NCBI GenBank assembly: GCA_963971405.1
Contig: OZ020486.1
Coordinates: 39,145,419-39,209,418 of the forward strand
Source: Psococerastis gibbosa
Taxonomy: Eukaryota > Arthropoda > Insecta > Psocodea > Psocidae
Direction of reading: 5' to 3'
Length of the DNA stretch: 64,000 nucleotides
A program made the position numbers and the translations under genes. Below, one piece after another: positions 63,488-64,000 of the stretch (the first letter of the stretch is position 1; every line of letters begins with the position of its first letter). The notes beneath the pieces are model-generated. The model was not told the DNA's origin. It did no database searches and worked only from the letters and a program-made list of their open reading frames with translations.

Positions 63488-63729
63488 GTAGTATGGTTGG
63501 ACACAGTCCCAGGCCACGGTGTGGGCCCATAGGACATTGGACCTCCTGATTATAGTGGATTCCGAACCACTTGGGAAACACAGTGAAGTCACACGATTAG
63601 TTCGGAGGTGACCATAGGACAAGTCCTACCATGTTTCCCTACCGGCACTGTGCACACGACCAAGTTGTCTGCATCTTTGAACCTGCTCTGGTCCGCTGGA
63701 TTCAACTTAGTATGGCGGCCGGCTAAAGA
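63488..63729 (-). mobile_element. SINE-like element (family C), copy 2, nested in family B
   Basis: Nearly identical to 9,336-9,576 with a few indels (the CCTCCAGTGG segment is shortened). GACTGAAGAGGTA stands exactly on both sides (63,475-63,487 and 63,730-63,742), a 13-bp duplication. The host sequence on either side joins into an uninterrupted family B copy, so insertion is certain. Class inferred as SINE from size, duplication length and lack of terminal inverted repeats. Confidence 0.78.
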
Positions 63730-63742
63730 GACTGAAGAGGTA

Positions 63743-64000
63743 AATCGGATATATTATTTTAATTTAATTTAAAAAAAATCCTAATGGACGTAATGGCATC
63801 AACGGACTAATGGACAATAAGACGAGATAGGTCTGACTATGAAACGCCCTGATGGACTAAGTTATGAATTCAGACTATAGTTGCAAATTAAAGTAATTTA
63901 GCATTAAACCTCACTTTAAATCAATTTGTACTTCATGCTATGGCTGATGAAAACAATTTCCTTCGTGTCTATAACTAATTTATACAGTGTTCCGCAGCAG
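63743..64000. other. Spacer to window end
   Basis: The end of family B (AATCGGATATATTATTTTAA) then AT-rich DNA with a loose CCTAATGGACG / CAACGGACTAATGGAC echo. Nothing else supported. Confidence 0.4.

Noticed and set aside
1-64000. Bacterial, phage or organellar origin
   Set aside because: No operons, ribosome binding sites or long contiguous genes; the content is LINEs, SINEs and MITEs of a nuclear animal genome.

Overview
No host gene can be supported in this window. It is an AT-rich stretch of an animal nuclear genome, most likely an arthropod and plausibly an insect; the species cannot be settled from sequence alone. The evidence is the dense mixture of degraded non-LTR retrotransposons (RTE-type, CR1/L2-like and Jockey/R1-group), tRNA-derived SINEs, and dozens of short inverted-repeat DNA elements. 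There is no long spliced coding pattern, no rRNA, no intact tRNA gene, no operon and no CRISPR array. The longest open frame, at about 52.2-51.0 kb on the minus strand, is the RNase H end of a recently inserted LINE.

Layout. 0-10 kb: two ~385-bp TA-flanked MITEs near 3.6-4.6 kb (one bracketed by a 63-bp direct repeat), two hAT-like MITEs (4.88-5.19 and 5.98-6.31 kb), a ~140-bp tandem array (6.6-7.0 kb), a SINE (7.4 kb), RTE fragments, a truncated RNase H LINE (8.2 kb) and a 241-bp SINE-like insertion (9.3 kb). 10-20 kb: a CR1/L2-like LINE tail (11.8 kb), a 78-bp minisatellite (13.2-13.75 kb), a ~1.1-kb foldback (13.86-14.98 kb), a GC-rich patch with overlapping ORFs (15.0-15.4 kb), a SINE (16.8 kb), a hAT-like MITE (17.8 kb) and a LINE terminus whose 3' tail matches the SINE tail (19.5-19.87 kb). 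20-32 kb: MITEs, including a nested ~790-bp palindrome at 26.1-26.9 kb, two RTE reverse-transcriptase C-termini (28.5 and 29.7 kb) and a 151-bp tandem triplication (31.7-32.2 kb). 34-42 kb: a 950-bp repeat with a TCTG microsatellite, an unclassified 1.63-kb element with perfect 20-bp terminal inverted repeats (36.8-38.4 kb), and a foldback element split by a hAT-like MITE (41.2-41.9 kb). 43-50 kb: a run of hairpin MITEs. 50.6-52.2 kb: a SINE, then the RNase H LINE with poly(A) and target-site duplication. 53-64 kb: more MITEs, a duplicated RTE fragment with an inversion, a satellite-like array (61.2-61.9 kb), a foldback (62.7-63.0 kb) and a nested SINE-like insertion (63.5 kb).

How the parts relate. 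The SINEs look mobilised by the CR1/L2-like LINE whose 3' end they share. The hAT-like MITEs (8-bp duplications, CAG.../...CTG ends, internal G or C runs) and the TA-flanked MITEs (TAAGG.../...CCTTA ends, shared GTAGCAGAC core) are non-autonomous; no transposase is visible here. Many insertions are nested, so relative ages can be read. All family calls come from eye translation and alignment; no database search was run.
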